Positions 39,595 through 48,985 of a DNA stretch of 64,000 nucleotides are shown here, one piece after another (within the stretch, counting starts at the first letter, position 1; each line of letters opens with the position of its first letter). Location: positions 110,304 to 174,303 of the forward strand of contig NZ_JANQOO010000016.1 in the NCBI RefSeq assembly GCF_028285715.1, read 5' to 3'. This DNA comes from Ulvibacterium sp. (GTDB lineage Bacteria > Bacteroidota > Bacteroidia > Flavobacteriales > Flavobacteriaceae). The notes under the pieces are model-generated. The model was given only the letters and a program-made list of their open reading frames with translations. It had not been told where the DNA came from and searched no databases. A program made the position numbers and the translations under genes.

Positions 39595-39640
39595 CCAATC
39601 TAAAACCTAAAGTAAAATGGGATAATAAGTATGCATACGC

Positions 39641-39702
39641 TTGCTAACAAAAACTAATAACGGCTTTGGTGCTTCATCAAAGCCATTCAATTTGTTAGTA
39701 AA
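39641..39702. repeat. Double-stem inverted repeat, attC-like or structural
   Basis: Outer arms CTAACAAA and TTTGTTAG, inner arms GGCTTTG and CAAAGCC around a 9-base loop; total about 60 bases. The outer boxes recall the TAAC/GTTA ends of short attC sites. There is no T tract, so it is not a standard terminator. It lies between the esterase stop and glyS. Confidence 0.45.
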
Positions 39703-39808
39703 GAACTTGGTGAATAAGGAAAAAGCCCCCCTCGATCTCTTATAAAAAAGGCCGGGTTATAGCAGAGCTATGGTTATAATCAACAAAAACAGTTTTGTAA
39801 AGAGAATA

Positions 39809-41350
39809 CTATATCTTTAATAACCACTCCCGCATATCTACCTCTTTGGCAATAATGGATTTTACCTCGGCCAACTTAATACGTTGCTGTTCCATAGTAT
39901 CCCGGTGGCGTAGGGTTACCGTATCATCTTCCAAGGTCTGATGATCCACGGTAATACAAAACGGGGTGCCCGCGGCATCCTGCCGTCGGTACCTTCTGCC
40001 TACGGCATCCTTTTCGTCATAGGCCACATTGAAATCCCATTTTAAATCGGAAATGATCTTACGGGCAATTTCCGGAAGACCATCTTTTTTGACCAAGGGC
40101 AATACAGCGGCCTTGGTTGGGGCCAATACCGCGGGTAGCCGCAATACCGTCCGGAAGGTACCATTCTCCAACTCCTCTTCCTGTAGCGAATGACTAAAAA
40201 CGGAGAGGAACATCCGATCCAAACCTATGGAGGTCTCTATTACATAAGGGACATAACTTTCTCGGGTATCCGTGTCAAAATATTGCAATTTTTTACCGGA
40301 ATATTTTTCATGACTTCCCAAATCGAAATCGGTTCGGGAATGGATTCCCTCCAATTCCTTGAACCCGATTGGGAAACGGAATTCGATATCAGCGGCAGCA
40401 TCTGCGTAATGTGCCAGCTTTTCATGGTCGTGAAAGCGATAGTTTTCTTCGCCCATTCCTAGGGACAAATGCCACTTTAGGCGATTTTCCTTCCACTTGT
40501 CATACCATTCCTTTTGGGTACCCGGTTTAATAAAAAACTGCATTTCCATCTGCTCGAACTCACGCATTCGGAAAATGAACTGCCGCGCCACGATTTCGTT
40601 ACGGAAAGCTTTTCCGGTTTGTGCGATACCAAAGGGAATCTTCATCCGCCCTGTTTTCTGCACGTTCAAAAAGTTGACGAAAATTCCTTGGGCCGTTTCC
40701 GGGCGGAGATACAAATCGGTGGCCGTATCGGCGGAAGCGCCCAATTTGGTACCGAACATAAGGTTAAATTGTTTTACCTCCGTCCAATTTCTTGATCCGG
40801 ACATGGGGCAGGCGATTTCCAATTCCTCAATGAGCTTTTTCACATCCGCCAGGTCCTCCTTTTCCAAGGACTTCCCTAAACGTTTTAATATGGTGGTTGC
40901 CTGTTCCTGATAATCGACCACCCGCGTGTTGGTGGCCAAAAATTGTTCCTTATCAAATTTATCCCCAAAACGTTTGGCGGCCTTTGCCACCTCCTTTTCG
41001 ATTTTGGCCTCGATCTTGGCTACATGTTCCTCCACCAAAACATCGGCCCGATATCTTTTTTTTGAATCCTTGTTGTCTATTAACGGATCGTTGAAAGCAT
41101 CCACGTGGCCCGAGGCTTTCCAAGTGGTAGGGTGCATAAAAATGGCCGCATCCAGACCAACGATATTTTCATTGAGCTGCACCATGGCCTTCCACCAGTA
41201 CTCCCGTATATTTTTTTTGAGTTCCACGCCATTCTGGGCGTAATCATAAACGGCACTTAGACCGTCATATATCTCGCTGGATTGGAATACATAGCCGTAT
41301 TCCTTAGCATGCGAGATTACCCGTCTTAAATCGTCATCTTGTTTTGCCAT
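39809..41350 (-). CDS. glyS: Glycine--tRNA ligase (homodimeric, class II)
   Basis: Charges tRNA-Gly. 513 residues of the alpha2 type: N-terminal FQSSEIYDGLSAVYDYAQNGVELKKNIREYWWKAM, motif 2 GKAFRNEIVARQFIFRMREFEQMEMQFF, LAHYADAAADIEFRFPIGFKELEGIHSRTDFDL and motif 3 VIETSIGLDRMFLSVF, followed by the anticodon-binding domain (LAPTKAAVLPLVKKDGL...ITVDHQTLEDDTVTLRHRDTMEQQRI). The gene is monocistronic and begins right behind a TAnnTTTG element. Confidence 0.97.
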   Translation of the reverse strand: MAKQDDDLRRVISHAKEYGYVFQSSEIYDGLSAVYDYAQNGVELKKNIREYWWKAMVQLNENIVGLDAAIFMHPTTWKASGHVDAFNDPLIDNKDSKKRYRADVLVEEHVAKIEAKIEKEVAKAAKRFGDKFDKEQFLATNTRVVDYQEQATTILKRLGKSLEKEDLADVKKLIEELEIACPMSGSRNWTEVKQFNLMFGTKLGASADTATDLYLRPETAQGIFVNFLNVQKTGRMKIPFGIAQTGKAFRNEIVARQFIFRMREFEQMEMQFFIKPGTQKEWYDKWKENRLKWHLSLGMGEENYRFHDHEKLAHYADAAADIEFRFPIGFKELEGIHSRTDFDLGSHEKYSGKKLQYFDTDTRESYVPYVIETSIGLDRMFLSVFSHSLQEEELENGTFRTVLRLPAVLAPTKAAVLPLVKKDGLPEIARKIISDLKWDFNVAYDEKDAVGRRYRRQDAAGTPFCITVDHQTLEDDTVTLRHRDTMEQQRIKLAEVKSIIAKEVDMREWLLKI

Positions 41351-41354
41351 TCGG

Positions 41355-41362
41355 CAAAAATA
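41355..41362 (-). promoter_or_regulatory. -7 promoter element (TATTTTTG) for glyS
   Basis: TATTTTTG on the - strand ends 5 bases before the glyS ATG at 41350, again suggesting a leaderless mRNA for an essential gene. No T-box-like leader is possible in this space. Confidence 0.5.
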
Positions 41363-41387
41363 GAATATTACCCTAAAAAAGTGCTAA

Positions 41388-42284
41388 TTATTTCAATTGA
41401 AATTCGGAAGAGGCCAGGAGACGTTCGTCCTCGAAAACATTAAGGGTATATGTGCCCCCTTCCAAGGACCCCTCGGGAAGGGTTATGAAGTCGCAAATAT
41501 TTTTCTGTTCCCCTGTAAAGACGACCTCCACACGCTTGCTGTAAATGTTTCCATTTACGGAAATGGTATTGGCATTATCCTCTATGACCCCCATGTTGGG
41601 GCCTAAAAACTGGAAGTAAATTACCTTTTCGGTGTTTATGATATTGGGATCGGCCATGATGGTAACACAGCCCCTTAGTTTTTCTATGGTCGATGCCTTA
41701 TTGGTCCGTATGGGTTTTCCGCTTCTTAATCGAAAGCCTATTCCTTCCGAGCCTCTCAATGTCAAATACCGCTTGCTCTTCAGTTCCTTATTCAGTTCCT
41801 GGATCTTCCTGCGCTGCAGAGCTTCCGCTTCTGCCAAGGAATTGCTTTTGGTCCTTAGTTCCTCTATTTGCTTTCGTGTTTCCTCATACTTATCGGATAG
41901 CAACATATTGTTGTATCTCAGGAAGTTGTTTTTAAGCTTAAGACTATCGTTCTTGGCCTCCAGTCTACGAAGTTCGGTTTTGTATTCCCGTAATCTATCC
42001 ACGGTAAAATTAAGCCTTCCAACCGAGTCCAATAACTGCTGTACACGATATCTGGAATCCTGCAATTCAATTTCGTTGACCTCGTTGAGCGCGGAAAGTC
42101 GATCAACATCTGCCTTCATTAAGGTAAGGTCCTTAACCAAAAGCTCCTTTTCCTGCTCTAAAAAGTCGATTTGGCTTTGGGATTGGGCATAGCTGTAATA
42201 GAAGGCAATAAGAATACCTATAATCACCGCCGCCAAAGCAGTAAGGATTATTTTATAGTTGAATTTATTATCTTGACCATCCAT
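41388..42284 (-). CDS. Membrane-anchored coiled-coil protein of unknown function
   Basis: 298-residue protein with one N-terminal membrane helix (IILTALAAVIIGILIAFYYS, about residues 15-34), then a long coiled coil (about 36-165, rich in L, E, K and R heptads), then a C-terminal beta domain (about 185-298) with RGCVTIMADPNIINTEKVIYFQFLGPNMGVIEDN and KRVEVVFTGEQKNICDFITLP. The topology suggests an inner-membrane protein with a periplasmic rod and a globular head, possibly a cell-envelope spacer. I do not recognise a named family. It lies 37 bases upstream of glyS, in the same direction. Confidence 0.7.
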   Translation of the reverse strand: MDGQDNKFNYKIILTALAAVIIGILIAFYYSYAQSQSQIDFLEQEKELLVKDLTLMKADVDRLSALNEVNEIELQDSRYRVQQLLDSVGRLNFTVDRLREYKTELRRLEAKNDSLKLKNNFLRYNNMLLSDKYEETRKQIEELRTKSNSLAEAEALQRRKIQELNKELKSKRYLTLRGSEGIGFRLRSGKPIRTNKASTIEKLRGCVTIMADPNIINTEKVIYFQFLGPNMGVIEDNANTISVNGNIYSKRVEVVFTGEQKNICDFITLPEGSLEGGTYTLNVFEDERLLASSEFQLK

Positions 42285-42323
42285 CAGAGCAAGTAAGCTT
42301 TAGTAGGTTAAAGTATATAAGAT

Positions 42324-43025
42324 TTGTTCCGCTCCAAGCTATCAAATATAATAAATGATATAAACACCCTCCTATTGCCCAAGGTCTGTTTTGGATGTAA
42401 TGCACATTTATCGGGCGGAGAGCAATATCTGTGTACAGTTTGTCGGAACCAAATACCGCTCACCGAATACACCTTTAACGCCGAAAATGCCGTTGACCGT
42501 ATCTTTTATGGTAGAATTAACATAAAAAAGGCCAGTTCTTTTTTGTTTTATTCGGAAATAGGCATCGTAAAAAACCTGATCCATCATCTAAAATATCGAA
42601 ACCAGGAGCAAATAGGGGCTTTCTTAGGTGATTGGTATGGCCAAGTCCTAAAAGAAACCTTTGATACAAACATTCATGCCGTTGTCCCGGTTCCGCTTCA
42701 TAAACAAAAATTGCGACAACGTGGGTATAACCAAGTGACCCTATTTGCAGGAAAAATTGCCTATCACCTCGAAGCGGAATATGTGGATCATATACTCGTT
42801 AAAACGGCCAATACCAAGACACAGACCAAAAAAGGCAGAATAGCCAGATGGCAAGGAAACAAGGCCCTTTACACCCTTACCGATGCATCCGTATTGGAAA
42901 ACAAAAATGTGCTTTTGGTAGATGACGTTATTACCACTGGGGCTACCATGGAACTCTGTGCAAGGGCCCTCATGGAGGCCAAGGGCATTAACATATATCT
43001 AACCAGTATCGCCGTTGTACCCTAA
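42324..43025 (+). CDS. comF: ComF family phosphoribosyltransferase-like protein
   Basis: 233-residue homologue of the competence protein ComF, linked to DNA uptake and single-strand processing. N-terminal zinc-binding cysteines CFGCNAHLSGGEQYLCTVC; central KYRNQEQIGAFLGDWYG and VVPVPLHKQKLRQRGYNQVTLFA; C-terminal PRPP-loop-like VLLVDDVITTGATMELCARAL. It begins with TTG at 42324, since an in-frame stop (TAA 42318) lies just upstream and no ATG precedes the conserved cysteines. It is divergent from the coiled-coil gene and followed by a lipoprotein gene 39 bases later. Confidence 0.9.
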   Translation: MFRSKLSNIINDINTLLLPKVCFGCNAHLSGGEQYLCTVCRNQIPLTEYTFNAENAVDRIFYGRINIKKASSFLFYSEIGIVKNLIHHLKYRNQEQIGAFLGDWYGQVLKETFDTNIHAVVPVPLHKQKLRQRGYNQVTLFAGKIAYHLEAEYVDHILVKTANTKTQTKKGRIARWQGNKALYTLTDASVLENKNVLLVDDVITTGATMELCARALMEAKGINIYLTSIAVVP

Positions 43026-43064
43026 TAAAATAAATTGTTTCTTTGTTGCGCTATACTATCCCCA

Positions 43065-44681
43065 ATGTTACGACGCATATTGGCTTGTATTTTTTTGTTC
43101 TTTGCCATTGCCGCTTTTTTGCAATGTGCAAGAAGGGGCAATCCGACCGGCGGCCCTAAGGATATAGACCCTCCGGTTTTGTTACGGGCGGAACCTGAGA
43201 ATATGACCATCAACTTTGATGCCCAGGAGATAAAGTTATATTTTGACGAGTATGTGAAGTTGGAGGATATTCAAGAGCAACTCATTGTCTCCCCTCCTTT
43301 GAAATATCTCCCTGAAATATCCCCACAAGGAGGAGCTGACAGGGTCGTGGAAATAAAGTTCAAGGATACCCTAAAGGAGAATACCACCTACACCCTGAAT
43401 TTTGGACAAAGTATTACGGACAATAATGAGGGAAATCCGAATAGCTTTTTAACCTATGTGTTTTCCACAGGCGACTATATCGATTCATTGACTGTATTGG
43501 GTGTTGTTAAAGATGCCTTTAATAGAAAAGCTGATGAGTTCATAAGCGTAATGCTGTATGAACTGGACACCGCCTATACGGATTCCACAATCTATCAAAG
43601 GCCTCCAAACTATATCACAAACACATTGGATAGTGCCGTAATCTTTACTTTAAAAAATTTAAAGGAGGGCCAATATGCCTTATTTGGTCTAAAAGACGAA
43701 GGAAAGAACAATCTTTTTGATCAAAATTTGGATAAAATCGCCTTCATCCAGGATACGGTTACCCTACCTACGGATTCCACATACTTGCTCACCTTATTCA
43801 AGGAAATCCCTAATTATAGCAGCTCGGTACCAAGCTTTGCGGCAAGGAACAAAATAATTTTTGGATACTATGGTGATGGGAAAGACGTTCATATAGATCT
43901 TCTGAGCGACTTGCCGGATACCGTTAGAACCAAGATCTTAAAGGAACAGGACAAGGACACCCTCAATTTTTGGTTCACACCATTTGAAATGGATTCCCTT
44001 ATCTTCACCGTAACCAATGAAACTCTTAAGGTTATTGATACATTTACCGTGAAAAGCAGGAAGGTAGGAATAGATTCCTTGACCCTAAATCCCAACCAAC
44101 GCGGGGCCCTGTCATTCAACGAGCCATTTTACATAAATGCTACCACACCTCTGGTCGCTTTGGACACCTTACAAATGGGTATGCTAAAAAAAGATTCTGT
44201 CCCCGTTTTGTATACCGTGGCACTGGACAGTGTTGAGAACAGGATAAATTTTGACTTTGAAATAGAGCCCAATGAAAACTATGCCCTAAGGATGCTGCCT
44301 GGCGCAATTACCGATTTTTTTGGGCAAACTAACGATACTTTGAGCTATAACCTTTCTACCAAAAGTCTGGCCGATTTTGGAAATCTCAGGTTTAGCGTTA
44401 CCACAGATAGTTTGGCGTATCCCCTCATCGTTCAGTTAACGGATGAAAAGGGCAAGACAAAACGGGAAATCTATGCCCCAAAACCCCAAATTTTCGAATT
44501 TAATGCCCTAGAGCCTTCCAAATACCTGGTCCGTATCATTTTTGATGGAAATGGCAATCAAAAATGGGATACGGGGAATTATCTTGAAAGAATACAACCC
44601 GAAAGGGTAACCTATTACCCCGATGTCATCGAAGTAAGGGCCAACTGGGAGTTGGAACAGACATTTATCATTCCAGAATAA
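43065..44681 (+). CDS. Ig-like domain lipoprotein (SbsA-type Ig domain)
   Basis: 538-residue lipoprotein; function unknown. The signal sequence MLRRILACIFLFFAIAAFLQC carries a lipobox with Cys21, followed by ARRGNPTGGPKDIDPPVLLRAEPENMTINFD, the start of a bacterial Ig-like domain of the SbsA type (about residues 30-135, ending TYVFSTGDYIDSL). The remainder is beta-rich with repeated DTLxxxxLxT patterns and ends with a carboxypeptidase-like segment (LEPSKYLVRIIFDGNGNQKWDTGNYLERIQPE). I chose ATG 43065, since an upstream TTG/ATG extension lacks signal character. The 3' end overlaps the convergent nitrilase gene by 14 bases. Confidence 0.83.
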   Translation: MLRRILACIFLFFAIAAFLQCARRGNPTGGPKDIDPPVLLRAEPENMTINFDAQEIKLYFDEYVKLEDIQEQLIVSPPLKYLPEISPQGGADRVVEIKFKDTLKENTTYTLNFGQSITDNNEGNPNSFLTYVFSTGDYIDSLTVLGVVKDAFNRKADEFISVMLYELDTAYTDSTIYQRPPNYITNTLDSAVIFTLKNLKEGQYALFGLKDEGKNNLFDQNLDKIAFIQDTVTLPTDSTYLLTLFKEIPNYSSSVPSFAARNKIIFGYYGDGKDVHIDLLSDLPDTVRTKILKEQDKDTLNFWFTPFEMDSLIFTVTNETLKVIDTFTVKSRKVGIDSLTLNPNQRGALSFNEPFYINATTPLVALDTLQMGMLKKDSVPVLYTVALDSVENRINFDFEIEPNENYALRMLPGAITDFFGQTNDTLSYNLSTKSLADFGNLRFSVTTDSLAYPLIVQLTDEKGKTKREIYAPKPQIFEFNALEPSKYLVRIIFDGNGNQKWDTGNYLERIQPERVTYYPDVIEVRANWELEQTFIIPE

Positions 44682-45441
44682 AATGGTCCCTATCGTCCAG
44701 AAATTTTAACTTGTTCCGCGTGGTCTCAATGTGTTCCTTACGCAAAGTTGTATGAAGGACAGTCTCCTTATCCGAAAATACAAGTTGATTTCCCAAACAG
44801 TCATATACGGCGGAATGGCCTACATATGCATGGCCTGTGTCGTCCTGTCCTATCCTGTTTACCCCGATACAATACGCCATATTTTCTATGGCACGTGCCC
44901 TTAACAGGGTATCCCAAGCTGTAATTCGAGGCTTGGGCCAATTGGCCACGTAGAGGAGCGCATCATAATTCTCCGTATTTCGGCTCCATACCGGGAACCG
45001 AAGGTCATAGCAAATCAAGGGATAGAACCGGAATCCCTTGTACTCCACCAAAACTTTCTTTTCTCCGGCATTATAGACCTTATCCTCACCGGCAAGGGTA
45101 AAGGTGTGCCTTTTATCATACGTATGGAAACCACCATCGGGTTCAACAAAATGTAAACGATTAAAATACCTTCCATCTTCCTGGAATACCATACTACCAA
45201 CCAGGGCCGCGTTTTTCTTGGCCGCTTGCCTTTGCATCCATTTTACCGTTTTTATTCCTTCTTCTTCCTTAATGTTCTTAGGTTGCATGGTAAATGCCGT
45301 AGTAAACATCTCGGGAAGAATGATAAGGTCTACCTCATTTGAAATAGCGTCCAATTTTTTGGAGAACATCTCCCTGTTCCGTTCAGGGTTTTCCCAGAAC
45401 AGTGGGGATTGCACCAAGGTTATTGTCAATTCCTTTGCCAT
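44668..45441 (-). CDS. Nitrilase-superfamily amidohydrolase (omega-amidase, YafV-like)
   Basis: Carbon-nitrogen hydrolase with an intact Glu-Lys-Cys triad: E44 (LPEMFTTAF), K109 (YDKRHTF) and C143 (LICYDLRFPVWSR). The sequence pattern and length of 257 residues fit omega-amidases that hydrolyse alpha-ketoglutaramate or alpha-ketosuccinamate, repairing transaminase by-products. I chose ATG 45441; a TTG three codons earlier overlaps the Nudix gene. It is the last gene of a leftward set (ankyrin, Nudix, amidohydrolase) with very short spacing. Confidence 0.88.
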   Translation of the reverse strand: MAKELTITLVQSPLFWENPERNREMFSKKLDAISNEVDLIILPEMFTTAFTMQPKNIKEEEGIKTVKWMQRQAAKKNAALVGSMVFQEDGRYFNRLHFVEPDGGFHTYDKRHTFTLAGEDKVYNAGEKKVLVEYKGFRFYPLICYDLRFPVWSRNTENYDALLYVANWPKPRITAWDTLLRARAIENMAYCIGVNRIGQDDTGHAYVGHSAVYDCLGNQLVFSDKETVLHTTLRKEHIETTRNKLKFLDDRDHFILE

Positions 45442-45446
45442 TGCAA

Positions 45447-46070
45447 TCAATCAAAATATGCTTTAGAGTCATCCTCCATTACCAGCTTGTACAGCTGTTT
45501 CAATTGGCTTTTGAGAATTCTATCCTCAGATAACTCGGGAAGCCGGTCTATGGGAAAAAATCCAACGTCCTTAATATCAAAACTAGGTTTTAGCTCCCCG
45601 CCATATATCTTACAGAGAAAATTTAATTTGTAAATATAAAAAGGTTGGGGAGGATGGGGATGGCACTTTTTATCATAAATGGCCAATAATCGAACTGCAT
45701 TGGTTTTGAACCCTGTTTCTTCTTCGATTTCCTTTACGACGACTTCCGAGGGTGAATAGCCCACATCGGCCCAGCCCCCGGGAATGGTCCATTTATCATC
45801 CTCACTTTCCTTGACCATGAGCACTTCCTTTGCATCATTTAACACAAAACCTCGAACGTCCACTTTTGGTGTGGGATAATCTGTTACCGGCATGTAAAAA
45901 TCCTGCAATACGGAAAGCGGATGATCGGCCATAGTCGCCAACAGTCTTAGGCTTATATCCCTTAGTTCCTCGAACCGTTCCCGGTCGTACTCGTTCTGGC
46001 AATAGACCAGACCTGTATCGGACAATGCTTGTATGCGTTTAACGAGGTTTAGCTGATCGGAATCCTTCAT
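45447..46070 (-). CDS. Nudix hydrolase with N-terminal extension
   Basis: 207-residue Nudix protein of the YjhB-like group. An N-terminal helical domain (about residues 1-65) precedes the Nudix fold. The Nudix box GGWADVGYSPSEVVVKEIEEETGF (about 117-140) keeps the metal-binding KExxEE core; Tyr replaces the usual first Glu and Lys the Arg, as I recall from this subgroup. The HPHPPQPF loop is also typical. It hydrolyses a nucleoside diphosphate linked to another group; the substrate is unknown. Its start overlaps the ankyrin gene stop (ATGA). Confidence 0.88.
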   Translation of the reverse strand: MKDSDQLNLVKRIQALSDTGLVYCQNEYDRERFEELRDISLRLLATMADHPLSVLQDFYMPVTDYPTPKVDVRGFVLNDAKEVLMVKESEDDKWTIPGGWADVGYSPSEVVVKEIEEETGFKTNAVRLLAIYDKKCHPHPPQPFYIYKLNFLCKIYGGELKPSFDIKDVGFFPIDRLPELSEDRILKSQLKQLYKLVMEDDSKAYFD

Positions 46071-46549
46071 TGAGGCGTATTTTCCAATAAATCCACCAAT
46101 GCAGGTGCCTTTTGCATCTTAGCGTGATCCAAGGCCGTATGGCCTCTGTTATCCTTTATAGCGGTATTTGCTCCTTGGGCCAAGAGCATCTCGGTAATTT
46201 CTTTTTGATGAAAAGTCGCGGCATAAATAAGAGCCGTGGCCCCCATAGCATTTTGATGATTCACATCTGCCCCTCTTTCCAACAATTTCTGGGCTACAGC
46301 GATAAATCCCTTAAAACATACGCCCATTAAGGCTGTATTTCCAGAAGCATCCACTGCATTTATTTTTGCCCCTTTATCCAATAATAACTCGGTAATACCA
46401 TCTTGACCGTAGTATGTGGCCAAAATCAGGGGGGTGGATCCCCGCTGGTCTTTACTATTGACCACATCCGGATTCGAAGCGATCATTTTTGTTATGGCTT
46501 CCAAATTACCATCTCGTATTTCCTTAAAAAAAATTTCCTCCTTTTCCAT
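46067..46549 (-). CDS. Ankyrin-repeat protein
   Basis: 160-residue protein made almost wholly of about four to five ankyrin repeats (DQRGSTPLILATYYGQDGITELLLDKGAKINAV, DASGNTALMGVCFKGFIAVAQKLLERGADVNHQ, NAMGATALIYAATFHQKEITEMLLAQGANTAI, DNRGHTALDHAKMQKAPALVDLL). There is no signal peptide, so it is probably cytoplasmic and binds a protein partner. In some bacteria such small ankyrin proteins accompany catalases, but here it is tied by overlap to the Nudix gene. A perfect inverted repeat lies in its upstream region. Confidence 0.9.
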   Translation of the reverse strand: MEKEEIFFKEIRDGNLEAITKMIASNPDVVNSKDQRGSTPLILATYYGQDGITELLLDKGAKINAVDASGNTALMGVCFKGFIAVAQKLLERGADVNHQNAMGATALIYAATFHQKEITEMLLAQGANTAIKDNRGHTALDHAKMQKAPALVDLLENTPQ

Positions 46550-46573
46550 GGGTACTAAATGTATAAAAAACTA

Positions 46574-46595
46574 TCAGATCTATAAAGAGATCTGA
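46574..46595. repeat. Perfect 8-bp inverted repeat upstream of the ankyrin gene
   Basis: TCAGATCT-ATAAAG-AGATCTGA, 25 bases before the ankyrin start on the - strand. It may be an operator or a leader hairpin. The rest of the 230-base gap shows nothing else clear. Confidence 0.35.
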
Positions 46596-46778
46596 GGTTG
46601 GAAATTTTGCAAAACAGTATTCCAATCTATGTATCAAGGTAAAACGATTTCATAGTCTAAACCCTAGTTCCAGTGTTCATATTCCGATAAAACAACTATT
46701 TACAATTCTGACAATTTTTATGTAATTTCTTACGTTATTCAAATAAATTGTATTTTTAACCAACTAAACATCGTTAAT

Positions 46779-48974
46779 TTGGAAACATTACCCATAAACT
46801 TCCTTATTAAAGATTCCCCTGCCTCCGTAGCCATTGTAGACTTCAATATGCGTTTCATAAGCCACTCCAAAACATGGTTGGAAGAATTCGCCAATGGCCA
46901 CTCCTCAATCATAGGAAGATCGTATTATGATGTAATCCCGGATATTCCGGAGGAACTAAAAAGCATACACAAGGAGTGCCTAGAGGGAAGGCCTGATGCA
47001 AATACGGGCTTTAAACTAATACATCCCAATGGGTCTGTACAATGGCTGAAATGGAAAATAAACGCCTGGAGGGAAGAAGATGAAAGCATAGGAGGACTCA
47101 TTATAGTTCAGGAGGATATTACCGAAGAAAAAAGAAGCCAAGAATTACTGATGAAGGCCAAGAGTGTGGCGCGCATTGGAGGTTGGGAGGTAGATTTGAT
47201 ATCCAATAGGGTGTACTGGACCCAGGTTACACGGGAAATCCATGAAGTTAGCGAGGATTATGTTCCCAACCTGGAGGAGGGAATCAATTTTTACAAGCAA
47301 GGAAAATCACGCGATACGATAACCTTTTTGGTCAGTAGGGCCATGAAGGATGGTACGCCTTGGGATACTGAACTACAAATCGTCACCACAAAAGGTAAAG
47401 AGCTTTGGGTAAGGGCCAAAGGGGAGGCGGAAATCATTAATGGCAAATGTATCCGCATTTATGGGACGTTCCAAGATATTGACGAAAGGAAAAGAGCCAT
47501 TCTGGAATACCAAAAAGTATCGGATAGATTGGCCATTGCCACCGGTGCGGCCAAAATTGGTATTTGGGACTATAATGTTGTGGACAACATACTGGTTTGG
47601 GACGATAATATGTATGACTTGTATGGCGTTGCCAAAAAGGATTTTATCGGTGCCTTTGAAGCCTGGGAGGCTTGTGTACATCCGGATGATAAGGACAAAA
47701 GTCTAAAGGAATTGGACATGGCCTTGGCGGGCGTAAAAGAATTTAATACTGAATTTCGTGTGGTGCTCTCCGATGGCGAGATTAAGCACATCAAAGCGAA
47801 ATCTACCGTGAAAAGGGACGAAGAGGGCAATCCGCTGCGTATGATTGGTGCCAATTGGGACATTACAAAATTAAAGAACACCCAATTGGAACTACTTCGT
47901 AGTCAAGAATCTTTTGAAGGTGCCTTTGAAAATTCCGCGGTAGGTATGGCCATTGTAGGACTTGACGGAAAATGGATACAGGTAAACAAAAGCTTATGCA
48001 AAAGCCTCGGTTATCGAAAATCCGAACTTTTGAAACTTACTTTTCAGGATATTACCCACCCGGACGACTTGGATATTGATTTAAAACTGCTGCGCAAACT
48101 CATTGATGGCAAACGAAAAAGTTATCAAATAGAAAAACGCTATTTTCATAAAAAAGGCGGTATCGTTTCCGCTGTACTCACGGTGACCGCCGTAAAGAAC
48201 ATTAAAGGTGAGTTATCCCATTTTATCTCCCAAGTTGTGGATATTTCCTCTCGGATCGAAGTACAGGACAAATTGACAAAACTTTTGGACGTAACCAGTG
48301 AACAGAATGATAGTTTACTGAATTTTGCCCATATCGTATCCCATAATCTAAGGTCTCATTCGAGTAATCTTTCCATGTTAACCGGTTTCCTAAATAAGGA
48401 AGAAAACGAGGAAGAACAAAGAAATTTGATGGGCATGTTATTGGATGCCTCAGAAAGTCTCAATGAAACGGTCCTCCATTTAAATGATGTGGTTCAGGTA
48501 AAGGCAGGAGTATTGGAAGAAATGATCCCGGTAAATCTTTTAGGGACTATAAAAGATGTAAAGAAGAACTTGGGCGTGTTGCTCAGGGAAAAAAAGGCGC
48601 GTTGTTCCATTCAAGTGCCGACTACTTTGAACATTGTTGGAATACCGGCCTATTTGGATAGTATTTTTCTAAACTTGTTTACCAATAGCATTAAATACAG
48701 CTCACCCGAAAGGGAGTTGTGCCTTAAAATTACGGCATCAAAAACAAATGATACGATACAGGTCTCCTTTTCGGACAACGGTCTGGGGATAGATTTGGAG
48801 AAACATGGGGACAAGCTTTTTGGCATGTACAAAACTTTTCATAAGCACAAGGATGCCAAAGGCATAGGACTGTTTATCACCAAAAACCAAATAGAGGCCA
48901 TGAACGGGCGAATAACAGTGGAAAGTAAGGTTGGTATTGGTACCACTTTCAAGATATTTTTTCAAGTAAACTAA
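46779..48974 (+). CDS. Multi-PAS sensor histidine kinase
   Basis: 731-residue soluble (no membrane segment) sensor kinase. About four PAS/PAC units are readable over residues 1-500 (INFLIKDSPASVAIVDFNMRF..., ARIGGWEVDL..., AAKIGIWDYNVVDNILVWDDNMYDLYG..., AFENSAVGMAIVGLDGKWIQVNKSLCKSLGYRKSELLKLTFQDITHPDD). The dimerisation/phospho-acceptor helix has His522 in HIVSHNLRSHSSNL, and the ATPase domain shows the N box FTNSIKYSSP, SDNGLGIDL and GIGLFITKNQIEAMNG. It starts with TTG at 46779; no in-frame ATG precedes the first PAS. A receiver-only gene follows 11 bases later and is its likely partner. Confidence 0.92.
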   Translation: METLPINFLIKDSPASVAIVDFNMRFISHSKTWLEEFANGHSSIIGRSYYDVIPDIPEELKSIHKECLEGRPDANTGFKLIHPNGSVQWLKWKINAWREEDESIGGLIIVQEDITEEKRSQELLMKAKSVARIGGWEVDLISNRVYWTQVTREIHEVSEDYVPNLEEGINFYKQGKSRDTITFLVSRAMKDGTPWDTELQIVTTKGKELWVRAKGEAEIINGKCIRIYGTFQDIDERKRAILEYQKVSDRLAIATGAAKIGIWDYNVVDNILVWDDNMYDLYGVAKKDFIGAFEAWEACVHPDDKDKSLKELDMALAGVKEFNTEFRVVLSDGEIKHIKAKSTVKRDEEGNPLRMIGANWDITKLKNTQLELLRSQESFEGAFENSAVGMAIVGLDGKWIQVNKSLCKSLGYRKSELLKLTFQDITHPDDLDIDLKLLRKLIDGKRKSYQIEKRYFHKKGGIVSAVLTVTAVKNIKGELSHFISQVVDISSRIEVQDKLTKLLDVTSEQNDSLLNFAHIVSHNLRSHSSNLSMLTGFLNKEENEEEQRNLMGMLLDASESLNETVLHLNDVVQVKAGVLEEMIPVNLLGTIKDVKKNLGVLLREKKARCSIQVPTTLNIVGIPAYLDSIFLNLFTNSIKYSSPERELCLKITASKTNDTIQVSFSDNGLGIDLEKHGDKLFGMYKTFHKHKDAKGIGLFITKNQIEAMNGRITVESKVGIGTTFKIFFQVN

Positions 48975-48985
48975 AAAAGAACGCT

